Part shown: positions 12,816 through 25,752 of the stretch, piece by piece
Numbering within the stretch: the stretch's first letter is position 1
Layout: each line of letters begins with the position of its first letter
NCBI RefSeq assembly: GCF_010389155.1
Contig: NC_057767.1
Coordinates: 2,294,001-2,358,000 of the forward strand
Direction: 5' to 3'
DNA length: 64,000 nt
Source of the DNA: Erigeron canadensis
Lineage: Eukaryota > Streptophyta > Magnoliopsida > Asterales > Asteraceae
Notes under the pieces: generated by a model
What the model saw: only the letters and a program-made list of their open reading frames with translations
Told to the model about the DNA's origin: nothing
Databases searched by the model: none
Program-made: the position numbers and the translations under genes

Positions 12816-13213
12816 TATCCCCATTCACAACCCAACCCAACGATACTATTCATTATAAAACTAATTTCTTTCTCTTACATCTATCCAACCAAACTAAAAC
12901 TTATTTTTACACTCTCATTAACAACCCAACCGAAATCAATTTTTTATTAATTTAACTCAAGTGCATAAACTTTTTAAACCAACTTACAATAACAAAAATA
13001 ATTACACAACAGATTTTTAATGCCCAAACATTAGTGGCTGGACCGAACAAGTTAGTGGCAATTTGCATACATAAATTAATTAAATATGTTTGACTCCCGA
13101 CGGACTTAAACTTTTTTATACCGATAGGGTAACCTTATAACTTATCACACTTTACCCACCATCTCATCGCCGGGGTAATTTCCCACGTATCTACCATAAG
13201 CAAAGGAATGAAG

Positions 13214-13457
13214 AAAGAAACAACTTTTTTATACTGGGCCGGTTCGGGTCGGTTACGGGTGGGTCACGGGCGGGTTACGGGTTTCTTTCCTTTTTTTTCG
13301 GTTTTTGCCTTCACCCGACCCGGCCCGACCCGCGTGATCCGTGACCTGCGAAAACCACAAAGGCGTGACCCGTGACCCGGCCCGTTTGGGCTCCGGGCGG
13401 ATTGGTTCGGGCCGGTTCCGGGTCGGGCGCGAGTCTAACAATTTTTTTGCTCATCCC
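13214..13457. mobile_element. GC-rich hAT-like fragment
   Basis: The block is rich in CCCGACCCG, GGGTCGG and CCGGGC words within AT-rich DNA. Its right end, read on the minus strand, begins CTAGGGATGAGCAAAA, a common hAT-type terminus. The matching left terminus is missing. A direct repeat AATGA-(TG)-AAGAAAGAAACAA flanks the block (about 13206-13222 and 13460-13479). No coding capacity. Confidence 0.5.
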
Positions 13458-13813
13458 TAGAATGATGAAGAAAGAAACAAAATAGTCAATTGACAAGCCC
13501 CATCAGTCAGTTAGTCACATTACTCACTTACCAACAAAACTCTTCTTTTCATGGCTACCTTCTCTTTCTCTCTGTCATCCACTGTGTCACATACTCCGCA
13601 TATTATATAATACTCTAAATTTTGGTACCATCTTCATCTAATATTACGAGTACTAAATATAAGTGAACTAGTGTGTGTGTGATATATATGGACCATGAGA
13701 GTAGCAGCTGAGTACATAAACACTTTGGTGGTCAAAACTAAAAAATAAGGGCTGCTGCTTAAAACTTTGTGTTTTGTTTTTTTTTTTTTTTAAAGTGAGC
13801 AGAGCAGCAAGGA

Positions 13814-16492
13814 ATGAGAAAGGGAAATTTATTTGTGGAGGATGATACCAACTCATTTCCAGTTCCACTCCCAGTAGCTACCAAACATGGCGGACCTCCT
13901 GCTGCTGCTTATAACAAGAGACATAATGTGGAAGCTCCATCTACACCGGGTCGACCCGTTTTCAGCTTCAGCATTAATAATAATAATGGGCCGTCAAAGA
14001 AGTTGGTTCCTTGTTCTTCTTCTTCTAAATGGAATGATGCTGAAAAATGGCTTGTTGTTTCTCATGAAAAAAACCATCATCATCATCATCATCTTATTAA
14101 TGGTTTTGTAAAGCAGTCTGCAGATTTTGTTTCTAGAAAGTCTACTACTAGTAATCATCAGATAACATCACCACAGCAAAAAGTTTCGACCTTTCAAGAC
14201 CATCATCATAACTTAACTGCCTCAGATTCCTGCTTTAATGTTGTAAAAGGTATATATATTTAACCCCCCTTTTTTTCTTTATCAACCCTGCTTCCTTGAT
14301 GCAAAATGGACTCTATATTCGTTCTTGAAAGGAAATTAAATAAATGCATGCATAATATATTCCATTAAACATCTTTAAATTTAGCACCTTAATTTCCTAG
14401 TCTAGTACGTACCACAGGATTGGGTGAAGTAACCCGTAGCATAAAGTTTTTTTTTTTATCACTAGACTTATATCCGGCATATAATAGCGATAATGACTAG
14501 ATTGTTATGACTTTTAGGCTATTGTTAAACATTTCTGGTACTTTGTTAGTTACATTTACCATTTAAGTTGCACTATCAGCTTTATTGTTAAGATAATCTT
14601 TTGAAAGTTTAAAGTTAACCAGTATCTCATATTTATTTGACCCGTACCACCAATAAAGAACACATAATTCTCAAAGAAAATCACACTACATAAATCTAGC
14701 AAAGCCATAGCACCGGCTACCCGGATATCCTAGTGAAACGGATACCCTGATTAGAGTGTACATTTGTGTAGACATTCCGAGATCCTAAAACCTTACTATA
14801 GTTAATTATTATAAATGTGAGAGTGCTTTTTTATCAGATTATAACACTGTTTGCAGATAAATTTACAAATGAGTTAGATCAAGAGCCCAATTTGTTGATG
14901 AAAGTACCTGCAGATGAATGTTTGGAGCCATTGAGTGAAAGCTTCTTGTTCAAAGAGGAGGCTGCAAGCAGAGACATTGGGACAGAAATGACTCCGCTTG
15001 GAAGCTCCACCACTTCAAGATGCCCAACTCCCTTCAAAACCATGTCCCCCCCACGCCACAATACCCCTGCAACCAGATCCGGCCCAATGGACATGGGGGC
15101 AGAATTATTAATACAAGACTCCTGCCATTTAGCCAAGCTAAGGCTAGCAGAGACACCATTTGAATCTTCAAACTGGAGTACCAGGGAGGAGGAAGAAGAG
15201 GATTTATCCAAGAGCCTTAGACACTTTGAAATGAACTATCAATGTCGAAAAAGTATTTCAGAATCTGGAGATCTTGCATGGGAACAAGAAGAAAAGACCA
15301 AGTGTTGTCTAAGGTGAATCTCTGGGAGAAATTTGCAGTGTAATGTCCCAGAATACGGGCGGATACATTGGGTTGGATATATAGAGTTCTAAAGGGTTTA
15401 AACTAAAACCTATCATTTTTTAACAAGGGGTCGAAATGGGTCAGGCATGTTTGGGTTGACCCACAAAAACCTGTTTTGTTCATTTGTGATAAAAATACAA
15501 ATTTGTTAGTGTTTACAAAAGCATAACATTTTTCTAGAAAATGATACACAAGGCCACAAACACTTCTCAATCCATTGTGACCTCTAGAGTCTAGACAGTA
15601 TTGCAAAATGTGATTGCAGATTGCTTCAAGAGAAACAAAAAAAGGTTGAATTGGGTGTTTCGGTGTTTAGGTACCAAAGGGAAAAAGCAAATATTCAAGC
15701 TTGGGTGGACCTCCAAAATGCTAAAGCAGAAGCTGAATCAAGAAAGCTTGAGGTAAAAATCTTAACTTTTAGTATTAAATTAAAGGGAAATAACATATCC
15801 TCCTGAAAGCTAGCCTAATAATTCTCCTAAAACCATGGATTGTGACATATAGAATTCACTCATTTTTTCGTATCTTATCTTTTGAACTTGCCACTTGTCA
15901 TCATTAATTATATGATTAGAAGAATTTTTAGACTATTTAGTTTTCAAAATCCATATATTCTGAATGGTTTCATAAATGTTGGCAAGGAGGGTGCAAATAT
16001 ACTATACATACATACATACAGAAAGGTCCAAAATAACTTGGTTCAAAGATTGCAACTTACAAAGCCATGTGAAAGCTCTACTATTTATATGGTGGTTTTA
16101 CTATGGGATTTGTAATTTAAACTTTACAGCAAACAATATGTAGCATACCACCAAGTGTTAGCATGCAAACAAAAATTACATAGAAAGCATACACACACAT
16201 AATTTAATCATCTTGAAATTAAAGCTAAATTAGGATTTGAGTTAAGAATGTTATTTTAAAGGTGAAGGTTCAAAAGATGAGATCAAAATTTGAGGAGAAG
16301 ATGATGAGAAAGATGGCGGATGTTCATAGAAAAGCCGAGGAATTAAGAGCAGCTGCACAGCTTGAGCACACGGAGCAATTGCACAAGGCCAAGGAACAAG
16401 CGAATAAGACCAAACGACACCTAAACGTGCAATATTCTGGCTGTTCTTGTAGTTGCTTTCCTTGTAACATTAATTTTCATAACTCAAATTAA
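13814..16492 (+). CDS. Remorin family protein
   Basis: Exons 13814-14249, 14857-15313, 15620-15752 and 16262-16492 join in frame to 1257 nt (418 residues). The N-terminal 270 or so residues are low-complexity and Ser/Pro/His-rich (a six-His run from CAT repeats), as in remorins with long disordered heads. A Glu-rich segment (TREEEEEDL) lies before the conserved C-terminal remorin coiled-coil, which includes REKANIQAWVDLQNAKAEAE, KVQKMRSKFEEKMMRKMAD and HRKAEELRAAAQ. The tail CSCSCFPCN is Cys-rich like the S-acylated remorin anchor that attaches these proteins to plasma-membrane nanodomains. Remorins scaffold signalling and cell-to-cell transport. The start ATG at 13814 is the first in frame after stops. 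Intron 3 holds a MITE. I do not assign a remorin group. Confidence 0.9.
15785..15945. mobile_element. Degraded MITE in remorin intron 3
   Basis: The left side (ATCCTCCTGAAAGCTAGCCT, AATAATTCTCCTAAAA) and the right side (GATTAGAAGAATTTTTAGAC, TATTTAG) are imperfectly inverted and match the ends of the better-kept MITE at 18808-18980. It also shares the CCACTTGTCA core with that copy. No coding capacity. Confidence 0.55.
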
Positions 16493-16664
16493 CTGTTAAT
16501 TTGTTTTAGATGGGTGGTTGACAGAACTACAGAAGTACGTATTCTATAATATTGAATCTTTTATACGGATATGTATATTTGTATAGTATCAAAATCAACA
16601 TAAACATGGCCCAATCCCATGAGAATAAATTCCAATTTTAAAACCGAAATGACAATCACCCATA

Positions 16665-18795
16665 GAATTGCAAATATCCCCAAATTTACACCCTAAATTA
16701 CAAATAGATTAAAAACCTAAATAACAAAAATACCCAATCTTATATTTGGCTATGATTTAGACAATTATACCCTCTATTAATTGGGCTCCAAAATAATAAA
16801 AAGTAAAGTAAAATAAAGTATGGGGGAGGTTGATATGTAGACAGCTTTACCCCTACCAAAAGTAGAGAGACTGCTTCCAGGTTTTACCATTGGTAGAAAA
16901 TGACTTCCAACCTTGCTGGGCATGAGGATCGAACCCATGACCTCTACTAGTTAACTCTTAACTGGGTTATGTCTACAATTGATCATTTTTCCTAATTCCC
17001 ACCTATTGCTTCTAATCACAGCAATTATATATCCTGAATAATGTAAGTTTTTTCTTCCTCTTCTTTGATAATAAAGTGTCATTCTATTCTTATGTCTTCC
17101 TTCATTATGCTTTATTTATGATTTTTAATTTTAAAATGGCCAAAAGATGAATGATTTTGATGTTATTATGACGGTGGCATTTCAATTAACTATTAGATGA
17201 TCAGAATAATATATATTTTTTTAGATGCTAATATTAATTTTGATGTATTTTACTTGGCATTTTATTGAATCTTTGTAATCATTAATCAAATTTCTTTCAT
17301 GTGCCGAGTGATATTTAGTTGCAAGAATACGGCATCTCAAAGTTCCGATCAATGTCGTACGTCCACCCGTAAAAGGTTAACCGAATTTAATACCTGGTTA
17401 TAAAAAATCTCAAAGTTCCGATCAATGTTCCTGTAAACATTTGGTTTTAGAAGTTGTAGTTTTAGTTAAGTTGTTTTGGGTGGAATTTTTGAACTTTTGG
17501 TTCCAAAAATTATGGATTTTGATTTGCGATACTGTTAAGTTGGTTAAGGATTTTGATTTTCGTAATTTTAAAGTCATTCATCTATCATTGTTCATTGGAT
17601 TTCATGTGGATTATCGCATCAAAGATCTTTTGTTTTTAGTTCTAGTTTTAGTCTGCAATATTCGATTTGATAGCTACTGCTTGATGGAATATTATTATGG
17701 GTTTTATATGTTCTTGATGAATTTGGTGGTTTTAGGTTCTACTAGTTTTAGCTGCTACAATCTGAAATAGTTATTTTGATGGGTTTTTTATTTTTACTTT
17801 TTTGTTAATGAATTTGAAATGTCGTCGTGTTCATGTGAAGTTTAGCTAGGGGATGCTTGAATTAAAGTTTTATAAATAGAAAAAGGTATAATGGTCATGA
17901 TATAATATTTATATGAGAAAATAGATATAGATGGGTAAATATGTGTTTTAAAAGAAAATAATGGGTATTTTTGTTATTTTGATTTTTAATTGAGGAAATT
18001 TGTAATATAGAGTGTAAATTTGGGGATATTTGCAATTCTCCCTAAAATATAGGTTTAAAAATATACTTAAAACATTTAATAGATGACACATGGATGTGAC
18101 TCAATTTTTTACTTAATCTCTGCCATTAATCATGTCATGTGTCATCATTAGATTTTTAGTCACATCATTAGCTCTATTATTTAGGCATATAAATTCGGTT
18201 TACCTTTTACGGGTAGACGTACGACATTGATTGGAACTTTGAGATGCCGTATTTTTACAACTAAATATCACTCGTCACATGAAAGAAATTTGATTAATGA
18301 TTACAAAGATTCAATAAAATGGCAAGTAAAATACATCAATATAATATTAGCATCTAATAAAAAATATATTATTCTGATCATCTAATAGCTAATAGAATAG
18401 CCACCGTCATAATAACATCAAAATCATTCATCTTTTTGGCCATTTTAAAATTATGAATCATAAATAAAACATAATGAAGGAAGACATAAAAATAGAATGA
18501 CACTTTATTATTAAAGAAGAGGAAGAAAAAACTAACATTATTCAAGATATTCAATTGCTGTGATTAGAAGCAATAGGTGGGAATTAGAAAAAATGATCAA
18601 TTGTAGACATAATTCAGTTAAAAGTTAACTAGTAGAATAATTGACGAGAGTATTTTGGAGCCCAATTAATAGAGGGTATAATTGTCTAAATCATAGCCAA
18701 ATATAAGATTGGGTATTTTTTTTATTTAGGTTTTTAATTGGAGAAATTTGTAATTTAGAGTGTAAATTTAGGAATATTTGCAATTCTTCCTATAT
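16665..18795. mobile_element. Long foldback transposon-like structure
   Basis: The left arm 16665-17387 and right arm 18192-18788 are inverted copies. Examples are TTGCAAATATCCCC versus GGAATATTTGCAA, GGCTATGATTTAGACAATTA versus TAATTGTCTAAATCATAGCC, and CGATCAATGTCGTACGTC versus GACGTACGACATTGATTGG. The loop (about 800 bp) is unrelated, but near 17960-18043 contains another copy of the outer terminus (GTAAATTTGGGGATATTTGC). This suggests one element with short terminal inverted repeats plus an added second arm. No transposase is recognised. The arms differ by substitutions and by a SINE present only on the left. Confidence 0.8.
16796..16951 (-). mobile_element. 5'-truncated SINE
   Basis: Matches the fuller SINE at 62404-62576. 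Shared are CCTTGCTGGGCATGAGGATC, GAACCC (the pol III B box GGTTCGATCC on the minus strand), AGAGAG-CTGCTTCCA and TATGGGGGAGGTTGA. The A-box part is missing, so the copy ends just after the B box. The 3' side has a T-rich tail on the minus strand (TTTATTTTACTTTA). The opposite arm of the foldback lacks it, showing it is a later insertion. Confidence 0.72.
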
Positions 18796-18807
18796 TTTAA
18801 GCATGAG

Positions 18808-18980
18808 AAATGATTAATTTTCTTAATCAAATAGCCTAATAATTATCCTAATTATGAGATGATAACATGTGAAAAAATCAGGGGGCAAGATTAAGAAAGG
18901 GAATTAGTGGATACCACTTGTCAACTTCTTAATATTTTAGAAGGATTATTAGGCTATTTGATTAGGAGGATTTACCATTT
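18808..18980. mobile_element. MITE
   Basis: Terminal inverted repeats include TTAATCAAATAGCCTAATAA at the left and TTATTAGGCTATTTGATTAG at the right. The core carries CCACTTGTCAAC. There is no coding capacity. Two more degraded relatives occur in the window (15785-15945 and near 49783-49845). Confidence 0.75.
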
Positions 18981-19593
18981 TTTTTTAGGCATAAATATCT
19001 GTGGCCACCAAGGGGACCATCTTATTTTTTTAAATATATTTGCAACCCCATTTAGCTTTCTTTTTTCCTTTCAAAATGAATAAGTAAATGTCAAAGATTT
19101 TTCACTGAACTTAAATGTGATGTGAAGTAACACTATATTCCAGTCCGTTCATAGTAATTAAGTATGAGTAGTTTTTTTTTTTTTTTGAAAATTTAAGTAG
19201 GAGTGGTTAATAACAAACTGAAATCCTATAATAAAAAACAAATCACCTACTTTTTAATTATCCTAAAGTACGTAGTTAGCTAGTTAGGAGCATCACACCA
19301 GAAGGTCAAAAGACCAATTAATGTTGCCAAGCAGAAAAGTAAATGGGCAAGAGCAGTTAATGGGCAGGAAATCAAAGGGTAGGGCTGACTGCTAGCATGG
19401 GTATTTAAGCAGCATGTTAAGTAAACTTTGTTGGGGGAGTTTATCTTTTTCTATTTTACTTGGGTTCTTTGTTTGGGAGACATAGCCCCTCTCGAATCGG
19501 ACCTTTCATTTTAGTTTAAATAAATAAAATCGCCTGCATATTTCCAAGTTTCTATCATTTGGTTCCATTGCTGGGGAAAGTTTTAAAGCAATA

Positions 19594-20925
19594 ATGCAAA
19601 CAAGGAGTTCGGAAACTGGTTATTTCAATTTAGACCAAGTCTCCAACCAACTGGCTGCTATTATGGCCAAATTGGAAAACCATGGATACCCAAGTCTACC
19701 AGCCTGGCAATGGCGAAACTTCTTGGAACAAGAATTGGCAGTTTCGTCCATACCACAAATTGGACTTTCCTTCTTTCAGCGAAAGAGATCCAAGGGGATG
19801 GATTTTGAAGGCTGAGAAGTATTTCCATTTCTACCACACCCCTAAAGACGACATGGTAGACGTGGAAGCGATGCATCTGCACGTGATGCCCTAGATACTC
19901 ATAGCTGACTAAAGAACGTGAGATTAATTAACTATTGGGATGGACTTCTTGTTGCCTTGCAAAAACACTTTTGGACCACTTGAATTTCAAAACCTAGATG
20001 AACACATGTGTAGTGTAAAAGTGGTAGGTGTTGTTCAAGAATACCGACAGGAGTTTGCCCGATGATCAGCCTGAGTCTCAAACTGACCTGAGCATCGCTT
20101 GTTGGGGATTTTATATCATAGAATTAAGGAAGAACTAAAACCAGATGTCAGTATACACAAACCCATATATGTTTTTTTTTTTTTTTGATAGCAACCCATA
20201 TTTGCTTTTAAAGCAGTAAGTTTGGCTCTTGCGTTTGAGGCTAAAAATTAACAATACTTCATAAACTATGAATGTCGGTTCCACGACTGTCACAACTGCA
20301 GACCCAAAGCCAGCATCTTCAAGCAGTGTTAGCTTTCCTGGCTGCCTCTTTTTCCTGGACAATCGTTGCATTAGCCTCATGAAGCTTTTTTTGCAAAGCT
20401 TCCAAAGACTTTTTAAACCGCATCTTCAACCATGTCGTTTTCTCCCAAAACCCCCTGAAATCCGCCTCACCGATGCAGAAAAATAGAGAATACACCGTTG
20501 TAAAACGAGGACTTTCAAGCTTCTTGAAATTGTTGGTGAGGGAGAAGCAACATCAGTAAACAAGCAAGATGGTACTTCTGAACTAGCTAAAATTAGCCTT
20601 CTTGCACTTTTTGGTTAATCATACATATCAACTATGAAACTTTACGACATTTTAGGCACGAGGAAGGTATTGACTCTGATTGATAGCGGATCCACGCACA
20701 ACTTAATATCTGATATATTAGTGAGTGATTTGAAAGTTATTCCCCAACTTATCTCTCCTTTTGGCGTCCAAAATCTGGAATGACAATAATCTTTGTTGCA
20801 ATCATATTTGCAAAAAAGTCTCACCACAACTTCAGACCTTAATGTGATCCAAGATTTATACCCGTTTACGTTAGGGGGAGTTGATTAAATACTCCGTGGG
20901 TTAGCAGCTCTTAATACGGCTCAAG
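19594..20925 (+). pseudogene. Ty3/gypsy gag-protease relic
   Basis: In shifting frames the + strand gives KLDFPSFSERDPRGWILKAE, YFHFYHTPKDDMVDVEAMHL and LVALQKHFGPLEFQNLDEHM (retrotransposon gag domain), then VLTLIDSGSTHNLISD (aspartic protease with its DSG triad, near 20670-20720). Stops and frameshifts separate these pieces, so no product is made. The protease is cut by the copia insertion at 20926. Confidence 0.8.
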
Positions 20926-21477
20926 TGTTGGGGAATTTCGAGATAACAAACAAAATAACCGGATATAATCAATCTTTGAAGGCACGTAATCGCTTTCAGA
21001 TTGAATCAATTTGGTGGTTCACCGAAACTATTCAATCGGATACAATCAAAGATTAAGAACTTCCGTTGTGTATTAGTTTGAGAGAAGAACCAGAAAGCAG
21101 AGAAAAAAGAATTGATCAGAATACACAAACGGGATGCATATTTGATGTATATAAAACCTGTTGGTCCCGTAACTGTCAAAATGGCAGTTATAACATAGGG
21201 TTTTGAATTTGCCAGTTTTAGTCCCTCAAGTTCCGAAAAATAAATTTTCAGAGGGATTTTCACTATAACAATATGTTGGAAATACCCAGCCAGGGGCTGC
21301 CGCCCCTTAGACCCCGCTTTCAGGGGCGTTGCTCCCGGACCCTCGTACCTTACGGGCTTCGCCCCTAAGGTCATAAATTCAAATAGGCGTGCACTCCGCA
21401 CCTACAATCCTATATGATGTAATATTAAGACGTTAATCATCAAACAAGTTAAACCAATTACACTAAAATATCCAACA
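20926..21477 (-). repeat. 3' LTR of the copia element
   Basis: 552 bp, nearly identical to the 5' LTR except for about 70 extra bases (near 21211-21280, from TTGCCAGTTTTAGTCCCTC to AATATGTTGG) absent from the other copy. The point of difference carries a short GAA microhomology. Confidence 0.9.
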
Positions 21478-21959
21478 ATCCTCCCTTATTTTAGTGTAAT
21501 CCATGATTAACTAAAAACCATCTCAAACATTCAAACTTTTGCACAAATGAAATGTCGTAACGATTGAATTTCATGGTGTCGTAACGATTGAACCATGAGA
21601 ACTCTATTGAATACACGAAGATAATGTACACAAAAGTTTACACACATAGTAGTTCTATCTTGACATATGTTTTACCAGCCTATTTCCCTATCCTTCATAA
21701 GCATGTCAAAGCCAAGTCTCAACTTCTTGAAGCAGCTAAACTTCATGCTCACATAGGTAGCTCCTTTAATCTTGCACATGCATATGCAATTTTTCAAAAG
21801 AGCTATTAAGAATATAAACATTCAACCTCCTTATCTTGCAGGTCTGAACACATATCTTGGGATGAATCTTTAAATGTGTTCCAATCTCTAAACATTAAGC
21901 CTTCCATATTGAATTCAGCATCTAGCGTCATACTAGATGGGAATTGGGTATCTCAATGA

Positions 21960-24600
21960 TCAGAGATTTCTAACGAACTTTAATTCCACCCCTATAGCCA
22001 ACTTATTCATGAGATCTCTATTCAATGTCTTGGTTAAATGGTCGGCTAGATTGTGTTGTGTTTTCACAAACACCACAGATATCAAACCATCGGCGATTAA
22101 CTCACGTACCATGCTGTGCCTAACACCTAAGTGTCTAGACTTTCTATTATATACTTGACTGTATGCCTTAGCCAATGTGGCTGCACTATCACATCTGATA
22201 GATATTGGTGATATCGGTTTAGGCCACAATGAAATTTCATATATCAAATTCCTTAGCCATTCAGCTTCTTTACCAGCTGCTGCTAATGCCACAAACTCCG
22301 ATTCCATTTTTGAATTAGTGATGCAACTTTGTACCTTCAAGAACAGTAGGAAATCCAGTATAAGTCAAACCATAATCCTTGGTTCCCTTCAAGTATCTAA
22401 ATACTTGATTAAATGCTTGCCAATGAATCAAACCAGGATTGTGAGTGTACCTACCCAACTTTCCAACAGCAAAGGCTATATCAGGCCTAGTACTAACCAT
22501 GGCATACATGAGAGATCCAATAGCCTTTGAATATTCAAGTGGATTCACTGCAACTCCCTTGTTAGGCACAAGTTTTAGAGTAGGATCCATATGAGTATTT
22601 ATTGGAGAACCATCTTTGTGATTGAATTTGTCCAATATCTTCTCAATATAATGAGATTGAGAGATAGTAATACCATGTTCTCCATGTATATCTTAATTCC
22701 AAGAATCACATCAGCCTCCACCATGTCTTTCATATCAAACTTTGATGACAGGAATTCCTTAGTTTTATCAACTTGATTTTGGTGAGTACCAAAAATCAAC
22801 ATGTCATCAACATACAAGCAAATGATCACTCCTTTACCAGAAGTGTCAAGTTTGCTATAGACACACTTGTCTGCTTGGTTTAACGCAAAACCATGAGACA
22901 ACACCACCTCATCAAACTTTTGATGCCATTGCTTAGGGGCTTGCTTCAGACCATAAAGAGATTTTACTAATTTACAAACCTTTTGTTCATTACCAGGCAT
23001 GACAAATCCTTCAGGTTGTTTCATGTAAATCTCTTCATCCAATTCACCATTTAGAAAGGCAGTCTTAACATACATTTGGTGAATTACAAGATTATGTGTA
23101 GCAGCAAGTGCTAGCAATAATCTAAGGGTGGTAATCTTAGCAACGGGAGCATAGGTGTCAAAGTAATCGATACCTGCCTTTTGTCTAAAGCCTTGGATCA
23201 CCAATCTAGCTTTATACTTGCCTATGCTTCCATCCACCTTCATCTTCCTTTTGAAGATCCATTTACTACGTAAAGGCTTACACCCAGGTGGTAAATTAGC
23301 CAATTTCCAAGTATTATTGTCCATGATAGAGTCAATCTCATCTTGGATTGCCTCTTTCCAAAATGCAGCATCCCTTAAAGCCATATCTTCATTGTAGTTC
23401 TTAGGATCATCATCGACATTAAAACAATATTGATATTGAAAATCAATTCCATCCCTTGATCCTTCTACCAAATACAATTGGAAATCATCCCCATAAGACT
23501 TGGGTTTTCGTGCTCTTTCACTCCTCCTAGGCTCAGGAGGTGTTTCAGTCACTTGTTCATTTTCACCAGTGCCACTAGAGCTTGCCACTGTGTCTCCAGG
23601 TCTAGGTAAAGATGTGAACCTATCCTCATTCCCAAAATCAACATCCCTTGACTCAACAATAGAGCGCACGAATACATAGTCATAAGGTTATATGACATAG
23701 AACCTATAACAAACAGAATTTTCGGGATAACCAATGAAGATACAATCTATACCTCTTTGACCAATGTTATGAATTTTATGGTCAGTCAGTCTCACCACTG
23801 CTCTACAGCCCCAAACTCTAAGATAGCTCAGATTTGGAGTCTTTCTATGCCAAAGTTCATAAAGGGTAACCTTGCTGTTCTTATTAGGAACTCTATTCAA
23901 TAAATGACAGGATGTCAACATAGCCTCACCCTAAAAACCTTCACTGAGGCCAGAATAGCACAACATGGAATTAACCATTTCTTTCAGTGTCCTATTCTTC
24001 CTTTCAGATACACCATTATGTTGTGGTGTATAAGGAGCCGTGGTCTGATGTACTATTCTAGTGGAAGGAAAATACACTGGATCATAATACTCGCCTCCCC
24101 TATCAGTGTGAAGGGTTGTAATCTTCACACCATGATAAAGCTCTACCTCTTCCTTATAAATTTTAAATTTATCAAGAGCTTCATCTTTTGAGTGACACTA
24201 ATAAACATAGCAGTATCTAGTAGCATCATCAATAAAAGTAACTACATATTTTTAATTACCAAGTGATGGCGTAGAATGGAAATCACACAAGTCACTATGC
24301 ACGAGTTCTAATACCTTTGTATCTCTAGTGACGTTTTTAGTGAAAGGTTGTCTAGTAATCTTAGTCAACATGCAAGTTTTACACCTTTCATTATTAACAT
24401 CAAAGGAAAGTATTAGACTCATTTTCGACATGTCAACTAATCTCTTGTAATGTACATGTCCTAGTCTAGCATGCCATAATTCAGATTTGCTAAAATTATT
24501 GCTAGAACTAGTAAAAGTGATGCAAATAGAATTATCAATAGAAGAAACATCCAAATTTAATTTAAACATTCCATTCAAATATACTTGTCACTTTCAATGA
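21960..24600 (-). pseudogene. Copia integrase, reverse transcriptase and RNase H, broken
   Basis: Pieces in order on the minus strand: GAG-preintegrase zinc domain (LWHARLGHVHYKRLVDMSK, CKTC; 24578-24252); integrase core (LHTDRGGEYYDP, HNGVSERKNRTLKEMV; 24128-23931) and its tail (23921-23688); RT (KARLVIQGFRQKAGIDYFDT, KSLYGLKQAP, LYVDDMLIFGT; 23669-22599); RNase H (TNSKMESEFVALAAAGKEAE, IRCDSAATLAKAYSQVYNRK, NLADHLTKTL; 22340-21960). Frameshifts separate the pieces. The RT motif that normally starts with a catalytic Asp reads QMYVKTAFLNG, with Tyr instead of Asp. The RNase H lacks its first part (an internal deletion just after VLEG). It cannot encode a working polyprotein. Confidence 0.9.
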
Positions 24601-24787
24601 CCTGCTTGTATCCATAATTATTCAATACAATACCAGATACTAAGTTCTTACGAATCCAGGTACATATAAAACATTACTTAAGAGTAAAGAGTTTCCAAAA
24701 GTAAATATTAATAGAACAGATCCTATTCCTTTAACAGGTTCAGTAGCAACATTGCCCATCATCAATAAAGATCCATCTTCAATTGGT

Positions 24788-25752
24788 TTAAAGTCCTTGA
24801 ACCATCAAAGATCCTTGCAAACATGACGTACATGTTGCTCCTGAATCTGTCCACCACGAAATATCATCATTCTGCACATAAATTGCTTCAGAAATTATTG
24901 ATACATAATAACTACGAACAAAATGATCACATGGTACCAAAAATGAACCTGCTTGTTTTTCTAGATCCTTGGATCCACTTGAACCAGCCTCGTTTTTGCC
25001 TTTTCCTTTACCCTTACCAGATCTGCATTCACGCTTCAAGTGTCCAGGTTTCCCACACTTCCAACAGACCAATTTTGGTTTTTTATCAGACCCTTTATTG
25101 TTATTGCCTTGAGATTTTCGTTTCCCTTTACCAGCCTTGGAGGTTTCACCCTCCATCATGTTCACAGAAGAACGAGCCATGACTTTAGTACCACCAACAG
25201 ATGCCTTTTCCATATCACGTATGGATTGTTCAATTTGGAAGTGACTTCCAACTTGAACCATATTCAAATCCTCTTTCTTATGTTTCAGATTATTATTAAA
25301 ATCTTTCCAAGAGAGGGTCAGTTTATCAATCACACTACATACAAAAATAGATTCATCCATTTTCATATCATATTGTGCCAACTTTCCTAGCATCCTTTCC
25401 AATTCATGATATTGTTCCATGACAGACCTAGTATCTACCATCTTATAATTAATGAAATTACTAACGATAAATTTCTTACTAGACACATCTTCTGCCATGT
25501 ATTTGGCTTCAAGGGAATCCCATAAATCTTTTGCAGACTCTACGTTTTGATAGACATCAAGCAAGGAATCAGACATACCGTTAAGAATATGACCACGACA
25601 GATGTAGTCAAAGTTTTTCCACTTTGACCGAGCGCGGGTTTGTTCCAGGGTTTCATTCTCAACATCCTCAGGGCATGGGGTACTCAGAACATACACCACT
25701 TTCAAATTCGTCAAGTAAAAGTGCATCTTCCTCTGCCAACGACGAAATTCCT
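24788..25752 (-). pseudogene. Copia gag with CCHC zinc knuckle and protease start
   Basis: The frame from about 25750 reads EFRRWQRKMHFYLTNLK, followed by the copia gag core (KDLWDSLEAKYMAEDVSSKK, YHELERMLGKLAQYDMKMDE) and a zinc knuckle CWKCGKPGHLKREC. It continues to WWTDSGAT, the protease active site, then loses frame. A TAG lies immediately upstream of EFRRW, so the original N-terminus is interrupted or replaced; the first internal Met is at 25726. The protein would package element RNA. Confidence 0.85.

Noticed and set aside
17441..17770. 109-codon frame in the foldback loop
   Set aside because: Composition is hydrophobic low complexity (Leu, Val, Phe) from T-rich DNA; no recognised domain and no splice context.
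22177..22530. Plus-strand frames across the copia pol region
   Set aside because: Antisense shadows of the RT and RNase H frames.
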